64,000 nt of DNA from Sulfurospirillum cavolei (GTDB lineage: Bacteria > Campylobacterota > Campylobacteria > Campylobacterales > Sulfurospirillaceae). The position numbers and the translations under genes are program-made. Of this stretch, positions 1 to 8,494 are shown in pieces. Location of the stretch: assembly GCF_001548055.1 (NCBI RefSeq), contig NZ_AP014724.1, positions 310,001 to 374,000 on the forward strand. Direction: 5' to 3'. Position 1 is the first letter of the stretch. Every line of letters begins with the position of its first letter. The notes beneath the pieces are model-generated. The model had not been told where the DNA came from. It did no database searches and saw nothing but the letters and a program-made list of their open reading frames with translations.

Positions 1-200
1 GCAAAGGAACGCCCGAAATTAAAGCGCAAATTATCGAAAATATGCTTGCCGAAGGTCAAGAAGTCGATCTTGAAGCAATGGATAAAATGCACGGGGACGG
101 GATGAAACGCGATTACGATGCGTTGCTGAAAAGTAAAGGCATTGAAAATTTCGTGATTCATCGCGCACAAGACGGTATTTGGATACAGATGTGGAAATAA
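1..200 (+). CDS. Unknown protein, C-terminal fragment
   Basis: This is the end of a gene that begins before the window; the open frame starts at base 3 and stops with TAA at 198-200, giving 65 residues. The fragment is hydrophilic, with a Met/Asp-rich middle (EAMDKMHGDGMKRDYD) and a tail ending IWIQMWK. I do not recognise the family. It shares strand with the TonB gene, overlaps its start, and so probably belongs to the same metal-uptake operon. No signal or membrane segment is visible in the part present. Confidence 0.6.
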   Translation, partial: KGTPEIKAQIIENMLAEGQEVDLEAMDKMHGDGMKRDYDALLKSKGIENFVIHRAQDGIWIQMWK

Positions 201-904
201 GTGTCTCCAAAAAGCGTACATTTTCATCGATAGCCGTTTTCGGAACCGTTCTTGTGCATGCGTGTTTGGTGTATGCTTTGGCGGCGATGCCCAAAGTGTT
301 TGAGTCTGCGGAAGAGAAAGCCGACATCGTGCATATTAGCCTGATCGACGACGAAAAACCTTCCGCACCGCCTAAACGCGAAGAGCCTCAACCTCCGATT
401 GAGCAGCCAAAAATTCCGAACGAAGTTCCCAAAGAACAACCAAAGCCTCAAAAAAAACCCGTCGTTGCTCAAAAACCTATTGCCAAAACCGCTCCTTCTC
501 CCGAGCCTTCTCCTATCGTAGAAGAGACGGTAACGCCGCCTCCGCCTTCTTCGCATCAGGCGCTATCCGCTTTAGAGCAACCCTCTCAAGCCTCACGTGC
601 GTCTCAAGCCAACGAAGATGCCTTGTCACGGTATTTAGCAAAAGTTCGAAAAGCGATCCAAGCCAATCTTCAATACCCGATGATGGCAAAAAAGATGGGT
701 ATCGAAGGCGAAACGACGGTGCAATTTAGCATTCAAGCCGACGGTACGGTCGATAAGCGAACGCTAAAAGTGTTGCACTCTAGCGGGAAAAAGGTTTTAG
801 ACGCCAATGCCCTCAATGCCGTCATTGACGCATCGCCGTTTGAAAAGCCTCCGCAAGAGGAGCTTTTTATTAGCGTTCCCGTCGTTTTTAAATTACGTAC
901 GTAA
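179..904 (+). CDS. tonB: TonB energy-transducing protein
   Basis: TonB couples the inner-membrane proton gradient (through ExbB/ExbD) to outer-membrane receptors. The 241 residues show the classic order: a short cytoplasmic N-terminus, one membrane anchor at about 17-38 (SSIAVFGTVLVHACLVYALA), a Pro/Lys/Glu-rich spacer at about 60-130, and a TonB C-terminal domain at about 150-241 containing YPMMAKKMGIEGETTVQFSI. The start used is TTG at 179, which overlaps the upstream gene by 22 bp; GTG at 191 is an alternative and neither has a strong ribosome-binding site. It heads a same-strand cluster with a permease, an ATPase and a TonB-dependent receptor, which it probably energises. No exbB or exbD gene is in the window. 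Confidence 0.9.
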   Translation: MDTDVEISVSKKRTFSSIAVFGTVLVHACLVYALAAMPKVFESAEEKADIVHISLIDDEKPSAPPKREEPQPPIEQPKIPNEVPKEQPKPQKKPVVAQKPIAKTAPSPEPSPIVEETVTPPPPSSHQALSALEQPSQASRASQANEDALSRYLAKVRKAIQANLQYPMMAKKMGIEGETTVQFSIQADGTVDKRTLKVLHSSGKKVLDANALNAVIDASPFEKPPQEELFISVPVVFKLRT

Positions 905-918
905 AAGGATTATGAAGT

Positions 919-1950
919 ATGAAATGGGGAATTTTTTGTCTGTTTGAACGGTATGAAACCGATGCATGCGAGGCGATTCATGCACAGATGCGTTTAGTGG
1001 AGCAAGCCGAAAAAGAAGGCTTGGAAGAGGTCTGGTTCGGGGAGCATCATTTTAATGATTTTAGTATCTGTCCTTCTCCTACGGTTTTGCTTGCCAACGC
1101 GTGTGCGAGGACGCAAACGATTCGTTTAGGGTGTGCGGGCTTTTTAGCACCTTTTTACGATGCGATACGCTTAGCCGAAGATGCGGCGATGTTGGATATT
1201 TTAAGTCGCGGACGGTTTAATTTGGGACTCGCCAAAGGTGCGTTCGCGCCCGATTCCAAGCATTTCAATACGACGACCGAACAGCTACGCCCTAAACTTT
1301 TGGAGTGTGCGCAAGCGGTAGATTCACTCTTAAATACCGGTGCTCATCCCGTTAGTTTTCACGGAGACTTTTTTGATTTTACGGAAGTAGACGTCGAGCC
1401 GAAAACCTTGCAAAGCTCCATTCCGACCTATATCGCAACGTTTGCCTCGGAAGAGACGATCGCGTTTGCGGCACGCAAAGGCTGGGGTTTGATGCTCTCT
1501 CAGGGCGTCGATTTGGACGAGTGCGAACGCGTGAGTCGCTATTATGCTTCGATCGCCGGATATGAGCCCGAGATCGTTTTACTGCGTACGTTTTACGTGG
1601 CACAAAGCTATGAAGAAGCCTTTGCCAAAGCACGTCCGGCGATCGATCATTTCGTCAAATCCATGCGCGCGGCATCGTCTTTTAACAAATCTCCGCAATT
1701 TGATCAAACGCGCTATCAAGCGTTGATTCAAGAACGCAACGTCTTTTTCGACGGTCAGAAATTCTTTGAAAACGGCATTATCGGCGATGCGCAACGCTGC
1801 ATCGATACGTGTTTGACGATTCAAAAACGTTTTCCGAAAGTACATGTCGCTTTAAAGCTTTTGGGAACGAATGAAAACGAAAACGCCCGTTTGCTTCACG
1901 ATTTTACGCGGCTTGTACGTCCGTTCGTCGATAAGGCGCATCATGGTTAA
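919..1950 (+). CDS. LLM-class flavin-dependent monooxygenase
   Basis: A 343-residue member of the bacterial luciferase-like superfamily (TIM-barrel, FMN/F420-dependent oxidoreductases). The N-terminus MKWGIFCLFE, the VWFGEHHF segment (about 38-45), the LGCAGFLAPFYDAIRLAED segment and ILSRGRFNLGLAKG are typical of the family. Its place between tonB and an iron-chelate type permease, overlapping the permease start by 8 bp, suggests it acts on the imported ligand, for example oxidative breakdown of a chelate to release metal. That role is inference from context; the substrate cannot be read from the sequence. Confidence 0.85.
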   Translation: MKWGIFCLFERYETDACEAIHAQMRLVEQAEKEGLEEVWFGEHHFNDFSICPSPTVLLANACARTQTIRLGCAGFLAPFYDAIRLAEDAAMLDILSRGRFNLGLAKGAFAPDSKHFNTTTEQLRPKLLECAQAVDSLLNTGAHPVSFHGDFFDFTEVDVEPKTLQSSIPTYIATFASEETIAFAARKGWGLMLSQGVDLDECERVSRYYASIAGYEPEIVLLRTFYVAQSYEEAFAKARPAIDHFVKSMRAASSFNKSPQFDQTRYQALIQERNVFFDGQKFFENGIIGDAQRCIDTCLTIQKRFPKVHVALKLLGTNENENARLLHDFTRLVRPFVDKAHHG

Positions 1951-2962
1951 AACGTCTCTTTTGTTTGCGATTGCTTTCGTGCTTTTGATCGCCTCGTTTT
2001 TTGCTTCTATGTGTATGGGACGCTACGAGATCGATTTTTCGACGCTAGCGCATTTTTTGAGCTGGAAATGGTTTGATATCGGGGCGATGCCTCGTGATGC
2101 GACCTTGCTTTCGAACATCTTATTCGATATTCGCTTACCGCGGATCGTCGCGGTTATTTTGGTCGGAGCCGCGTTGGCGGTTTCGGGCGGTGCGTTTCAA
2201 GCCATGTTCGTCAACCCTTTGGTCTCTCCGGGAATTTTAGGCGTGTTGGCCGGCTCGTCTTTTGGTGCGGCATTGGGGATTATGATTTCGGATAGTTGGA
2301 TCGGCGTTCAGCTTTTTTCGTTTGCTTTCGGATTTCTTGCGGTCATGTGTGCACTTTTAATCGCGCGTATTTACGGTAAAAATGCTCCGACGACGATTTT
2401 ACTGGTCTTGGGCGGGGTAATCTCCAGTGCGCTTTTTTCGGCACTACTCTCTTTGGTCAAGTATATGGCGGATCCGTACAATAAACTCCCTGCCATTGTT
2501 TATTGGTTGATGGGTTCGTTTAGTGCCGTCGATATGAAAACGCTTTTAAACGTTAGCGTTCCGCTGGTTTTGAGTATGATCGTTCTTTCATTGATGGGCA
2601 AATACCTCAATATCTTAAGTCTCGGCGACGACGATGCCAAAGCGTTGGGCGTGCGTGTTAGCTTGGTACGCAATACGGCGATTTTACTGGCGACGCTTTT
2701 GAGTGCTCTTACGGTCGTCGTCGCGGGAATGATCGGTTGGGTAGGACTGATCATTCCGCATATCGCACGCTTTATGGTCGGTGCGGATAACCGCGTGATG
2801 TTGCCGATGTGTCTGCTTTTGGGCGGAATTTTTTTACTATGGGTCGACACCTTGTGTCGAACGGTTTTAAGCGTGGAAATTCCGGTAGGTATCGTGACCG
2901 CATTGGTGGGGATTCCCATCTTCGTGCTAGCACTCAAAAATGCTAAAAAAGGGTTCGCATGA
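1943..2962 (+). CDS. FecCD/BtuC-family ABC permease
   Basis: An integral membrane permease of 339 residues from ATG 1943, for iron-siderophore, heme or cobalamin type ABC importers. It is hydrophobic throughout with about ten predicted membrane helices. Family features include the segment ALAVSGGAFQAMFVNPLVSP (about 70-90) and GMIGWVGLIIPHIARFMVG near residue 270, the coupling loop that contacts the ATPase. I chose ATG 1943 rather than a start 72 bp upstream because the longer version lies deep in the preceding gene and adds a charged extension before the first helix. The gene ends 4 bp into the ATPase gene. No periplasmic binding protein lies beside it; a candidate is at 45827-46849. Confidence 0.92.
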   Translation: MVKTSLLFAIAFVLLIASFFASMCMGRYEIDFSTLAHFLSWKWFDIGAMPRDATLLSNILFDIRLPRIVAVILVGAALAVSGGAFQAMFVNPLVSPGILGVLAGSSFGAALGIMISDSWIGVQLFSFAFGFLAVMCALLIARIYGKNAPTTILLVLGGVISSALFSALLSLVKYMADPYNKLPAIVYWLMGSFSAVDMKTLLNVSVPLVLSMIVLSLMGKYLNILSLGDDDAKALGVRVSLVRNTAILLATLLSALTVVVAGMIGWVGLIIPHIARFMVGADNRVMLPMCLLLGGIFLLWVDTLCRTVLSVEIPVGIVTALVGIPIFVLALKNAKKGFA

Positions 2963-3747
2963 GTTTTTACGAAGCGCGAAATATCCATTTTTCGTATCAG
3001 CAAAAAAAAGTTTTAGACGGTGTAACCGTTTCCATTCCAAAGGGAAGTATCGTCTCGTTGCTTGGCGCAAACGGTGCGGGGAAAAGCACTTTGATGAAGA
3101 TATTGTTGGGACTGCTTTCTCCCGATCAAGGCGAGGTCATTTTAGAAGAAAAAAACCTTGCCGATTATTCGATTAAAAAGCGTGCAGAGCATATCGCGTA
3201 TGTGCCCCAAAGTACGAAAATCGTCTTCGCGTTTAGCGCATTGCAAATCGTCTTAATGGGACGTATCGCGTTTGAGGCGTGGTTCGCAAAAGCGAGCAGC
3301 GAGCATGATAAGCAGGTGTGTTATGCGGCGATGGAGCGGCTCGGTATCGCTCATTTGGCGGAACGTAATTATCAAACCTTAAGCGGCGGCGAAAAGCAGT
3401 TGGTGTTGATCGCGAGAGCCTTAGCGCAAGGGGCAAAGATTTTAGTCATGGACGAGCCGATTTCGGGGCTTGATTACGGCAATCAACTTAGGCTTTTAGA
3501 GGCAATCTTAACGCTTTGTAAAGAGGGATACACCTTTTTAAAATCGACACACTTTCCTGAGCATGCTTTGATGTTAGAAGGGCAAACGTATGCTCTAAAA
3601 GACGGAAAAATTCTTGCAAACGGCGATACGAAAAGCGTGGTAACGGAAGAATTGATCAATACGTTGTATCAAACAAATATTACTTTATTTACGACGCATT
3701 TCGGTTATAAGGCTTGTGTGCCCAATTTTTTAAATCAACGTATCTAA
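2959..3747 (+). CDS. Metal-chelate ABC transporter ATPase (FepC/FecE type)
   Basis: The nucleotide-binding subunit, 262 residues, of the importer formed with the preceding permease. It shows Walker A GANGAGKST (36-44), the signature LSGGEKQ (141-147) and Walker B ILVMDEP (161-167). The start overlaps the permease stop in an ATGA junction, which indicates translational coupling. The H-loop is in STHFPEHAL. The protein is of ordinary length for the FecE/FepC family. Confidence 0.93.
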   Translation: MSFYEARNIHFSYQQKKVLDGVTVSIPKGSIVSLLGANGAGKSTLMKILLGLLSPDQGEVILEEKNLADYSIKKRAEHIAYVPQSTKIVFAFSALQIVLMGRIAFEAWFAKASSEHDKQVCYAAMERLGIAHLAERNYQTLSGGEKQLVLIARALAQGAKILVMDEPISGLDYGNQLRLLEAILTLCKEGYTFLKSTHFPEHALMLEGQTYALKDGKILANGDTKSVVTEELINTLYQTNITLFTTHFGYKACVPNFLNQRI

Positions 3748-3799
3748 TGGATATGATTTGAAAGAAATGACGAAATATTTAGCATTATATAAAAATATA

Positions 3800-3805
3800 T
3801 ATAAT
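3800..3805 (+). promoter_or_regulatory. Putative -10 box of the TonB-dependent receptor gene
   Basis: TATAAT lies 30 bp before the receptor start in a very AT-rich stretch (about 3775-3810) that contrasts with the surrounding DNA. No clear -35 box is visible, which is common for sigma-70 promoters of Campylobacterota. The AT-rich stretch could hold a Fur-type iron operator, but I cannot define one by eye. A strong Shine-Dalgarno (AAAGGAGG) lies at about 3824-3831. Confidence 0.45.
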
Positions 3806-3835
3806 AAGATAGCGTGACATTTTAAAGGAGGAAAG

Positions 3836-5854
3836 ATGAGAAAACAAATGTGTTTAGGAGTGATGCTCTCTTTGGTAGCATCTTCCATGCTTTTAGCGGA
3901 AACGTTTGAGCTGGGGAAAATAGAGGTAACATCGGAAAAAGATATTAGTGCCAATCCTAGCGTCGAAGTCGTCACGAGTGAGACGATAAAAGAGACGGAT
4001 GCAAAAACCGTCGTCGACGCATTGCAAAGTACGCCGGGCGTGTATACGGACTATACGGGGGCTAGGGGCGAGTCAAAAGTACGCGTACGCGGCTTTTCAA
4101 GTAATCGCGTGCCGATTTACATCGACGGTATTCCCATTTACGTTCCGTACGACCACAATATCGATTTAGGACGCTTTAAAACCTACGACATCGGCGAAAT
4201 CGACGTTTCCAAGGGCTATGTCTCTCCGATGTACGGGGCTAACACGATGGGCGGTGCGATCAATCTGATTACGAAACAACCGACCAAAGAACTTGAGGGC
4301 GAAGTGGGTGTGGGTGCGTTTAGCGGAGACGGATACGAAGAGTACGCAACGATGGGTACGAAGCAAGAGCTATACTACGGCTTGATCTCCGTTTCCAACG
4401 TCTCTAGAGATTATTATAAAATCTCAAGCGATTACGATCCTGCGGGTCATCAAGAGGGACATAAACGCTCCAACTCCGAATCCGGCGATAAAAAGCTCAA
4501 TCTTAAAGTCGGCTATACGCCCAATTCAACCGATGAATACTCTTTCAACTACATCGTTCAACGCGGCGATAAAGAACAACCGTGGTATGCCTCGGCACAA
4601 GGCTCCACCGGAGGCGGCGTGTATAATCGCAACTGGGATTGGAAGGATTGGGATAAGACGAGTTATTACATTATTACTAAAACGGCTATCGGCGAACATT
4701 TTTTAAAAACACGTTGGTATTACGATGAATTTTACAACAAAATTTTATTTAAGGGCACGCCTCAAACTTCGGCTCAAAATACCGTTACGGAAATCTCCGA
4801 GTATGACGATAACACGTTTGGCGGTATTATCGAAGGCGATATTAAAATTGCCGACAACCATCTTTTGAAGCTTTCCGTCTCTCAAAAATACGATAATCAC
4901 AAAGACATTAGCTCAAAATCTTCGGGTGCCGATCTCAAAGACGAAAGTAAAACCTTATCTTTGGGTGCGGAATATTCATGGCAAATAAGCGATAAATTGA
5001 CATGGACACTCGGCGGTAGCTACGATAAAAACGAGGTCACGCAAGCCGAGTATCGCAATAACGCCGGAACACGAATAGCCGGAGAATTCCCGAAATACGA
5101 TTCGGATGCTTTCAATCCTCAAACGATTCTTTCGTATCAAGCGACGAAAGATTTGTCGTTTTACGGCAGTATCTCTCAAAAAAGCAATATGCCGACGTTG
5201 AAAGATCGTTACTCTACACGCTTCGGCGATTATATCTTAAATCCAAATTTGGACGCCGAACGTTCAACGACGTACGAAATCGGTACCGATTGGGCATTCG
5301 TCGAAGATCATCATGCCAAAGTCGCCCTTTTTTATACGAAAACCAAAGACTATATTGCAAGCGTTAGCGGTTTAACCAATACGAATTCGACGTTAGGTTG
5401 TACGGGTACAAACTGCAAGCAAATGCAAAACTTTGACCAAGAAGAGCACAAAGGTGCCGAAGTCAGCTTGAATTCGCAATGGAGTGAACTGCTTCGAAGT
5501 ACGGTCTCGTATACGTATATCGATGCGACGATTGAAGACAGCAAAACCGCCAATGCTAAATATACGACCGATACGCCTAAACACAGTTACTATGCGAGCT
5601 TAACCTATTCGCCGATCCATTCAGTTGATATTACGCCGATCGTTCGCCATGAAGGGAAACGATACTCCACGGTCAGCGGTAGCGAAGAGAGCAGTGCTTA
5701 CACGGTAGCGGATATTCGCGTGGCATACCGTCCGGTCAAAGATCTTGAATTGGCGATCGGCATCAAAAATCTCTTTGACGAGTACTATTACTACAACAAC
5801 GGCTATGCGCAAGAGGGACGAAACTATTACGCCAATGCGCGCTATACTTTCTAA
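3836..5854 (+). CDS. TonB-dependent outer-membrane receptor
   Basis: A 672-residue outer-membrane receptor for a metal chelate. It has a signal peptide (about 1-22, ending LLAETFELG), a plug domain at about 40-155 with DALQSTPGVYTDYTGARGES, VRVRGFSSNRVPIYIDGIP and YGANTMGGAINLITKQP, and then a beta-barrel of alternating aromatic strands. It ends in YYANARYTF, with the terminal Phe of barrel proteins. A strong AAAGGAGG precedes the ATG, and the gene has its own AT-rich promoter 88 bp after the ABC ATPase gene, so it may be expressed more strongly than the transporter. The ligand is unknown; the context suggests a siderophore or similar chelate. Confidence 0.92.
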   Translation: MRKQMCLGVMLSLVASSMLLAETFELGKIEVTSEKDISANPSVEVVTSETIKETDAKTVVDALQSTPGVYTDYTGARGESKVRVRGFSSNRVPIYIDGIPIYVPYDHNIDLGRFKTYDIGEIDVSKGYVSPMYGANTMGGAINLITKQPTKELEGEVGVGAFSGDGYEEYATMGTKQELYYGLISVSNVSRDYYKISSDYDPAGHQEGHKRSNSESGDKKLNLKVGYTPNSTDEYSFNYIVQRGDKEQPWYASAQGSTGGGVYNRNWDWKDWDKTSYYIITKTAIGEHFLKTRWYYDEFYNKILFKGTPQTSAQNTVTEISEYDDNTFGGIIEGDIKIADNHLLKLSVSQKYDNHKDISSKSSGADLKDESKTLSLGAEYSWQISDKLTWTLGGSYDKNEVTQAEYRNNAGTRIAGEFPKYDSDAFNPQTILSYQATKDLSFYGSISQKSNMPTLKDRYSTRFGDYILNPNLDAERSTTYEIGTDWAFVEDHHAKVALFYTKTKDYIASVSGLTNTNSTLGCTGTNCKQMQNFDQEEHKGAEVSLNSQWSELLRSTVSYTYIDATIEDSKTANAKYTTDTPKHSYYASLTYSPIHSVDITPIVRHEGKRYSTVSGSEESSAYTVADIRVAYRPVKDLELAIGIKNLFDEYYYYNNGYAQEGRNYYANARYTF

Positions 5855-5861
5855 CGATCTC

Positions 5862-5873
5862 TTTACATGTAAA
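5862..5873. repeat. Copy of the dispersed palindrome TTTACATGTAAA
   Basis: A perfect 12-bp palindrome just after the receptor stop. The window holds ten copies of the inner 10-mer TTACATGTAA, five of them in the full 12-bp form. Here it sits directly before the terminator hairpin. See the findings for the list of sites. Confidence 0.8.
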
Positions 5874-5874
5874 G

Positions 5875-5903
5875 GCTAAAGAGAGCCAAAAACTCTCTTT
5901 AGC
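5875..5903. terminator. Bidirectional terminator between convergent genes
   Basis: A perfect 11-bp stem, GCTAAAGAGAG with CTCTCTTTAGC, and a 7-nt loop. It lies between the receptor gene (plus) and the carrier gene (minus), overlapping the last codons of the latter. T-rich DNA (CTCCTCTTTTT) follows on the plus strand and A/T-rich DNA on the other side, so it can serve both directions. Confidence 0.75.
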
Positions 5904-6840
5904 TCTCCTCTTTTTGAAACACGATAAAGAAAAAAAGACCGATAAAAACCAATCCTATGCCTAAAAACGCACTCCAAGGCGGCATAGGAGCTTCCAAAAA
6001 AAGAACCTCTCCGATCAGCGCAAAAATGACTTCGGCGGCTTGCGTCGCATCCACCGCGGCAATTTCGGCACTGGTTTTAGCGCGACTTCTCGCATATAAA
6101 AAGAGTGTTGTCGCAACGATGCCCGAAAAAAAAGCGACCGCGGCGGTATTCGCGACTTGCGAAATCGAGGGCGGCGGCGGAGTTGCGCAAACGATCAACA
6201 CCAACCAAAAAGGAACGGAGCCTAAAGAGAGTAAGAGCACTTTGTGAAATGCATTGTGCATTAAAGGGTCGTCGATATGCGGAATCCATGAATGGGTTTG
6301 ATGTCTGGCTTCCCACACGAGTTGATTGCCGATCGGATAGCAAAATGCCGCGGCTAAAACGGGTAGAAAACCTTTTAACAGTTCATCCCACCGAAAATGC
6401 GTGATCGAGGCAAGGTTGACCAAGGTAACGCCGAGTAAAATCAATGCGCAAAAAAACCAGATGCGTTTGGCAAAACGCTTTCCAAAGGCGATCAAAACGA
6501 TGAGCGAAGCGATTACGGTCATTTGCCACGTCGTTGCGACGACCCAGCCTTGCGCAAAGTCGGCAGCGTAACACAAAAATGCGTAAAAGCCTCCAAAACC
6601 GATGCTTCCCGCGACGATCCAAAAACGCCAAAAGCGTCTAAAAAGAGCTAAAACGCCTTTGAGCGTCGGAACTCCTTCCCAAAGAGCGATGACGAGTGCC
6701 ACCATGACAATCATAAAAAAATAGCGGAGCGACGCCGACCAAACCCAGTGTCCGTGCGCTAAACTCATCATACGGTTGAGCAGAAACGTCGTGCTGAAAA
6801 ACAGCGCCGAAAGCATTCCTAAAAAAAGTAGAGCCGGCAT
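5899..6840 (-). CDS. EmrE/DMT-type multidrug resistance efflux transporter
   Basis: A 313-residue hydrophobic protein with about ten membrane helices, of the drug/metabolite transporter superfamily (two EamA-like halves; closest by pattern to the long 'multidrug resistance efflux transporter' family). The second half has DATQAAEVIFALIGEVLFLE, the typical Glu-containing helix of DMT carriers. It follows an MFS carrier gene by 9 bp and is probably co-transcribed with it and the MarR regulator. The substrate is unknown; export of a small organic compound is the likely role. Confidence 0.75.
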   Translation of the reverse strand: MPALLFLGMLSALFFSTTFLLNRMMSLAHGHWVWSASLRYFFMIVMVALVIALWEGVPTLKGVLALFRRFWRFWIVAGSIGFGGFYAFLCYAADFAQGWVVATTWQMTVIASLIVLIAFGKRFAKRIWFFCALILLGVTLVNLASITHFRWDELLKGFLPVLAAAFCYPIGNQLVWEARHQTHSWIPHIDDPLMHNAFHKVLLLSLGSVPFWLVLIVCATPPPPSISQVANTAAVAFFSGIVATTLFLYARSRAKTSAEIAAVDATQAAEVIFALIGEVLFLEAPMPPWSAFLGIGLVFIGLFFFIVFQKEES

Positions 6841-6849
6841 AGTTCTCCT

Positions 6850-7989
6850 TTAGCCGTGGCGTCGTGAACGAACGATACAATAAAAAGCGATTCCGCAACC
6901 AAGCGCGGCAAGCAGGTAGGGCAGTTTCGCTCCGAAATGTTCACCGATGATTCCGGAAGCTATCGGGGCGATGGCCGCACCGCTCCAGCGAAGAAAGTTA
7001 TACCCGCCCGAGACGATGTTACGCTCAAAACGGCTTTGCATCACGTAAGTCGTTAAAAGTGAATTAATGATGCCGGATAAGAGACCGCTGATGACGATGA
7101 AAATTGCCATACGGGTTAAAGAGTCGCTAGCCATGAGTGCCAGTAAAACAAGGCTGAACGCACCGAGTGTCGGCGGAATAATTTTTTCGACGCGCCATCG
7201 TCTCTCTAAGAGATCACTCAGAACGATCGAACCGAGTGCCAAAGCGACGCCCCAGCCGAAGAACAAGAGTCCGATCTCAATCGGATTCATCGGTACGACC
7301 AAAGGCGAATACGCCAAAACGACAAAGAACGCATAGTAATAAAACAGTGCGCCGATCGAGATTTTTAAGAATTTGACGTCGCAAAAAAGTGCTTTAAGGT
7401 CGCTCCAACCGGCAGATCGTGCCGTGTTTTTTTTCGGCGGCTCTTGAACGAAGACGAGCACGAGTAAAAAGGCGATCAGACTCAAACATCCCGTGATAAG
7501 AAAAGGATAACGCCACGAATAGTGCCCGACAAATCCGCCCAGAAGCGGACCTGAAGCAATGCCAAAGCCGATCGCTCCTTCAAACAAGCCGACGGCTTTA
7601 TGGTAGTCGGGCGATAAGGCGATCAATAAAATCAGTGCCGTTGCAAAAAAGTGGGCGTTACCGTATCCCCAGCCCGCGCGAAAGAGGGCAAGTGCGGTAA
7701 TATTTCCGGCCGAGGCACATAAAAGCGCAAAAAGGGCAACGACGAACAGTCCAAACGCCATGATCTTTTTATCGCCGAATTTTCCGGCAAGCATTCCGGC
7801 GGGAATCATCACAAACGCCATCATCAGGATATACGTGCTAAACAAAAGTTCGACCTGCCACGCGGTTGCACCGAGCTGTTTGGCAATATCGGGTAAAATC
7901 GGATCGACGACGCCCATTCCCATAAAGGCGAGAAAGGTCGAAAAAGCGGTAATTTTTTGTGCGAAAGCATAGGAGGAACGCATGTACAT
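6850..7989 (-). CDS. MFS transporter, drug-efflux type
   Basis: A 379-residue major facilitator with about twelve membrane helices. Loop 2-3 carries the family signature as GKFGDKKIMAFG, and helix 5 has GFGIASGPLLGGF, the motif C pattern of antiporters. The first ATG is at 7989 and a second in-frame ATG is at 7983; the true start is uncertain by two codons. It lies 8 bp after the MarR gene, so repression by that protein is likely. Confidence 0.85.
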   Translation of the reverse strand: MYMRSSYAFAQKITAFSTFLAFMGMGVVDPILPDIAKQLGATAWQVELLFSTYILMMAFVMIPAGMLAGKFGDKKIMAFGLFVVALFALLCASAGNITALALFRAGWGYGNAHFFATALILLIALSPDYHKAVGLFEGAIGFGIASGPLLGGFVGHYSWRYPFLITGCLSLIAFLLVLVFVQEPPKKNTARSAGWSDLKALFCDVKFLKISIGALFYYYAFFVVLAYSPLVVPMNPIEIGLLFFGWGVALALGSIVLSDLLERRWRVEKIIPPTLGAFSLVLLALMASDSLTRMAIFIVISGLLSGIINSLLTTYVMQSRFERNIVSGGYNFLRWSGAAIAPIASGIIGEHFGAKLPYLLAALGCGIAFYCIVRSRRHG

Positions 7990-7997
7990 GTAAGACC

Positions 7998-8411
7998 TTA
8001 GGAGAGTTTTTCTAAAAGACTAAAAAGCGTGTTTTTTTCTTCGAGCGTAAGCCGATCGGACAAACTTTTGCGAAACGCGAGAACGGTCGCTTCGGAGCGT
8101 TGGAGTACGTCGTATCCTTCGTGCGTCACTTCGATGAGGTTGGCGCGCTTATCGTGTTCGATCGATTTTTTCACGATCAGCCCTTTTTTCTCGAGCGAAT
8201 CAAGGGTACGGCTGATCGTTGCGGGACTTTTGTTGAGCATGGCGCAAAGCGTTATTTGGTTGACATGTTCGCATGTCGTTAAGATTTCAAGCAAAATGCG
8301 CTGTTCGGGTGCAATCCCTTCCACGCTTAAAAGCGTCGTGATCGTTTGGTTGATTCGATTGGCGGTACGTGCGATACGAAAAGCGATGCTGTCGTTGACG
8401 GGTAGATTCAT
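7998..8411 (-). CDS. MarR-family transcriptional regulator
   Basis: A winged-helix regulator of 137 residues from ATG 8411, the normal size for MarR. The DNA-binding part is VNQITLCAMLNKSPATISRTLDSLEKKGLI followed by the wing with DKRANLIEVT. A longer reading from 8627 would add about 72 residues of low-complexity charged sequence and run through the operator-like palindrome and into the neighbouring gene, so I reject it. It heads an operon with an MFS and a DMT carrier, the usual setting for ligand-responsive efflux control. Confidence 0.88.
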   Translation of the reverse strand: MNLPVNDSIAFRIARTANRINQTITTLLSVEGIAPEQRILLEILTTCEHVNQITLCAMLNKSPATISRTLDSLEKKGLIVKKSIEHDKRANLIEVTHEGYDVLQRSEATVLAFRKSLSDRLTLEEKNTLFSLLEKLS

Positions 8412-8427
8412 GAGCCGCTCCAAAATA

Positions 8428-8456
8428 GTTGCATATGAAATTATTGCATATACAAC
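8428..8456. promoter_or_regulatory. Candidate MarR operator
   Basis: An imperfect palindrome: left arm GTTGCATATGAAAT, right arm read in reverse GTTGTATATGCAAT (12 of 14 positions agree), centred near 8442. It lies 17 bp before the MarR start, the normal place for an autoregulatory MarR site of this form. Binding by this MarR protein is inference. Confidence 0.55.
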
Positions 8457-8494
8457 CTTATGAATCGCTCCTCGTTTTTGCCTCAAAAATTCTC

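Noticed and set aside
224-556. A 110-residue Arg-rich frame opposite tonB
   Set aside because: It is the antisense of the Pro/Lys/Glu-rich TonB spacer; such low-complexity DNA leaves the reverse strand open. No start signal.
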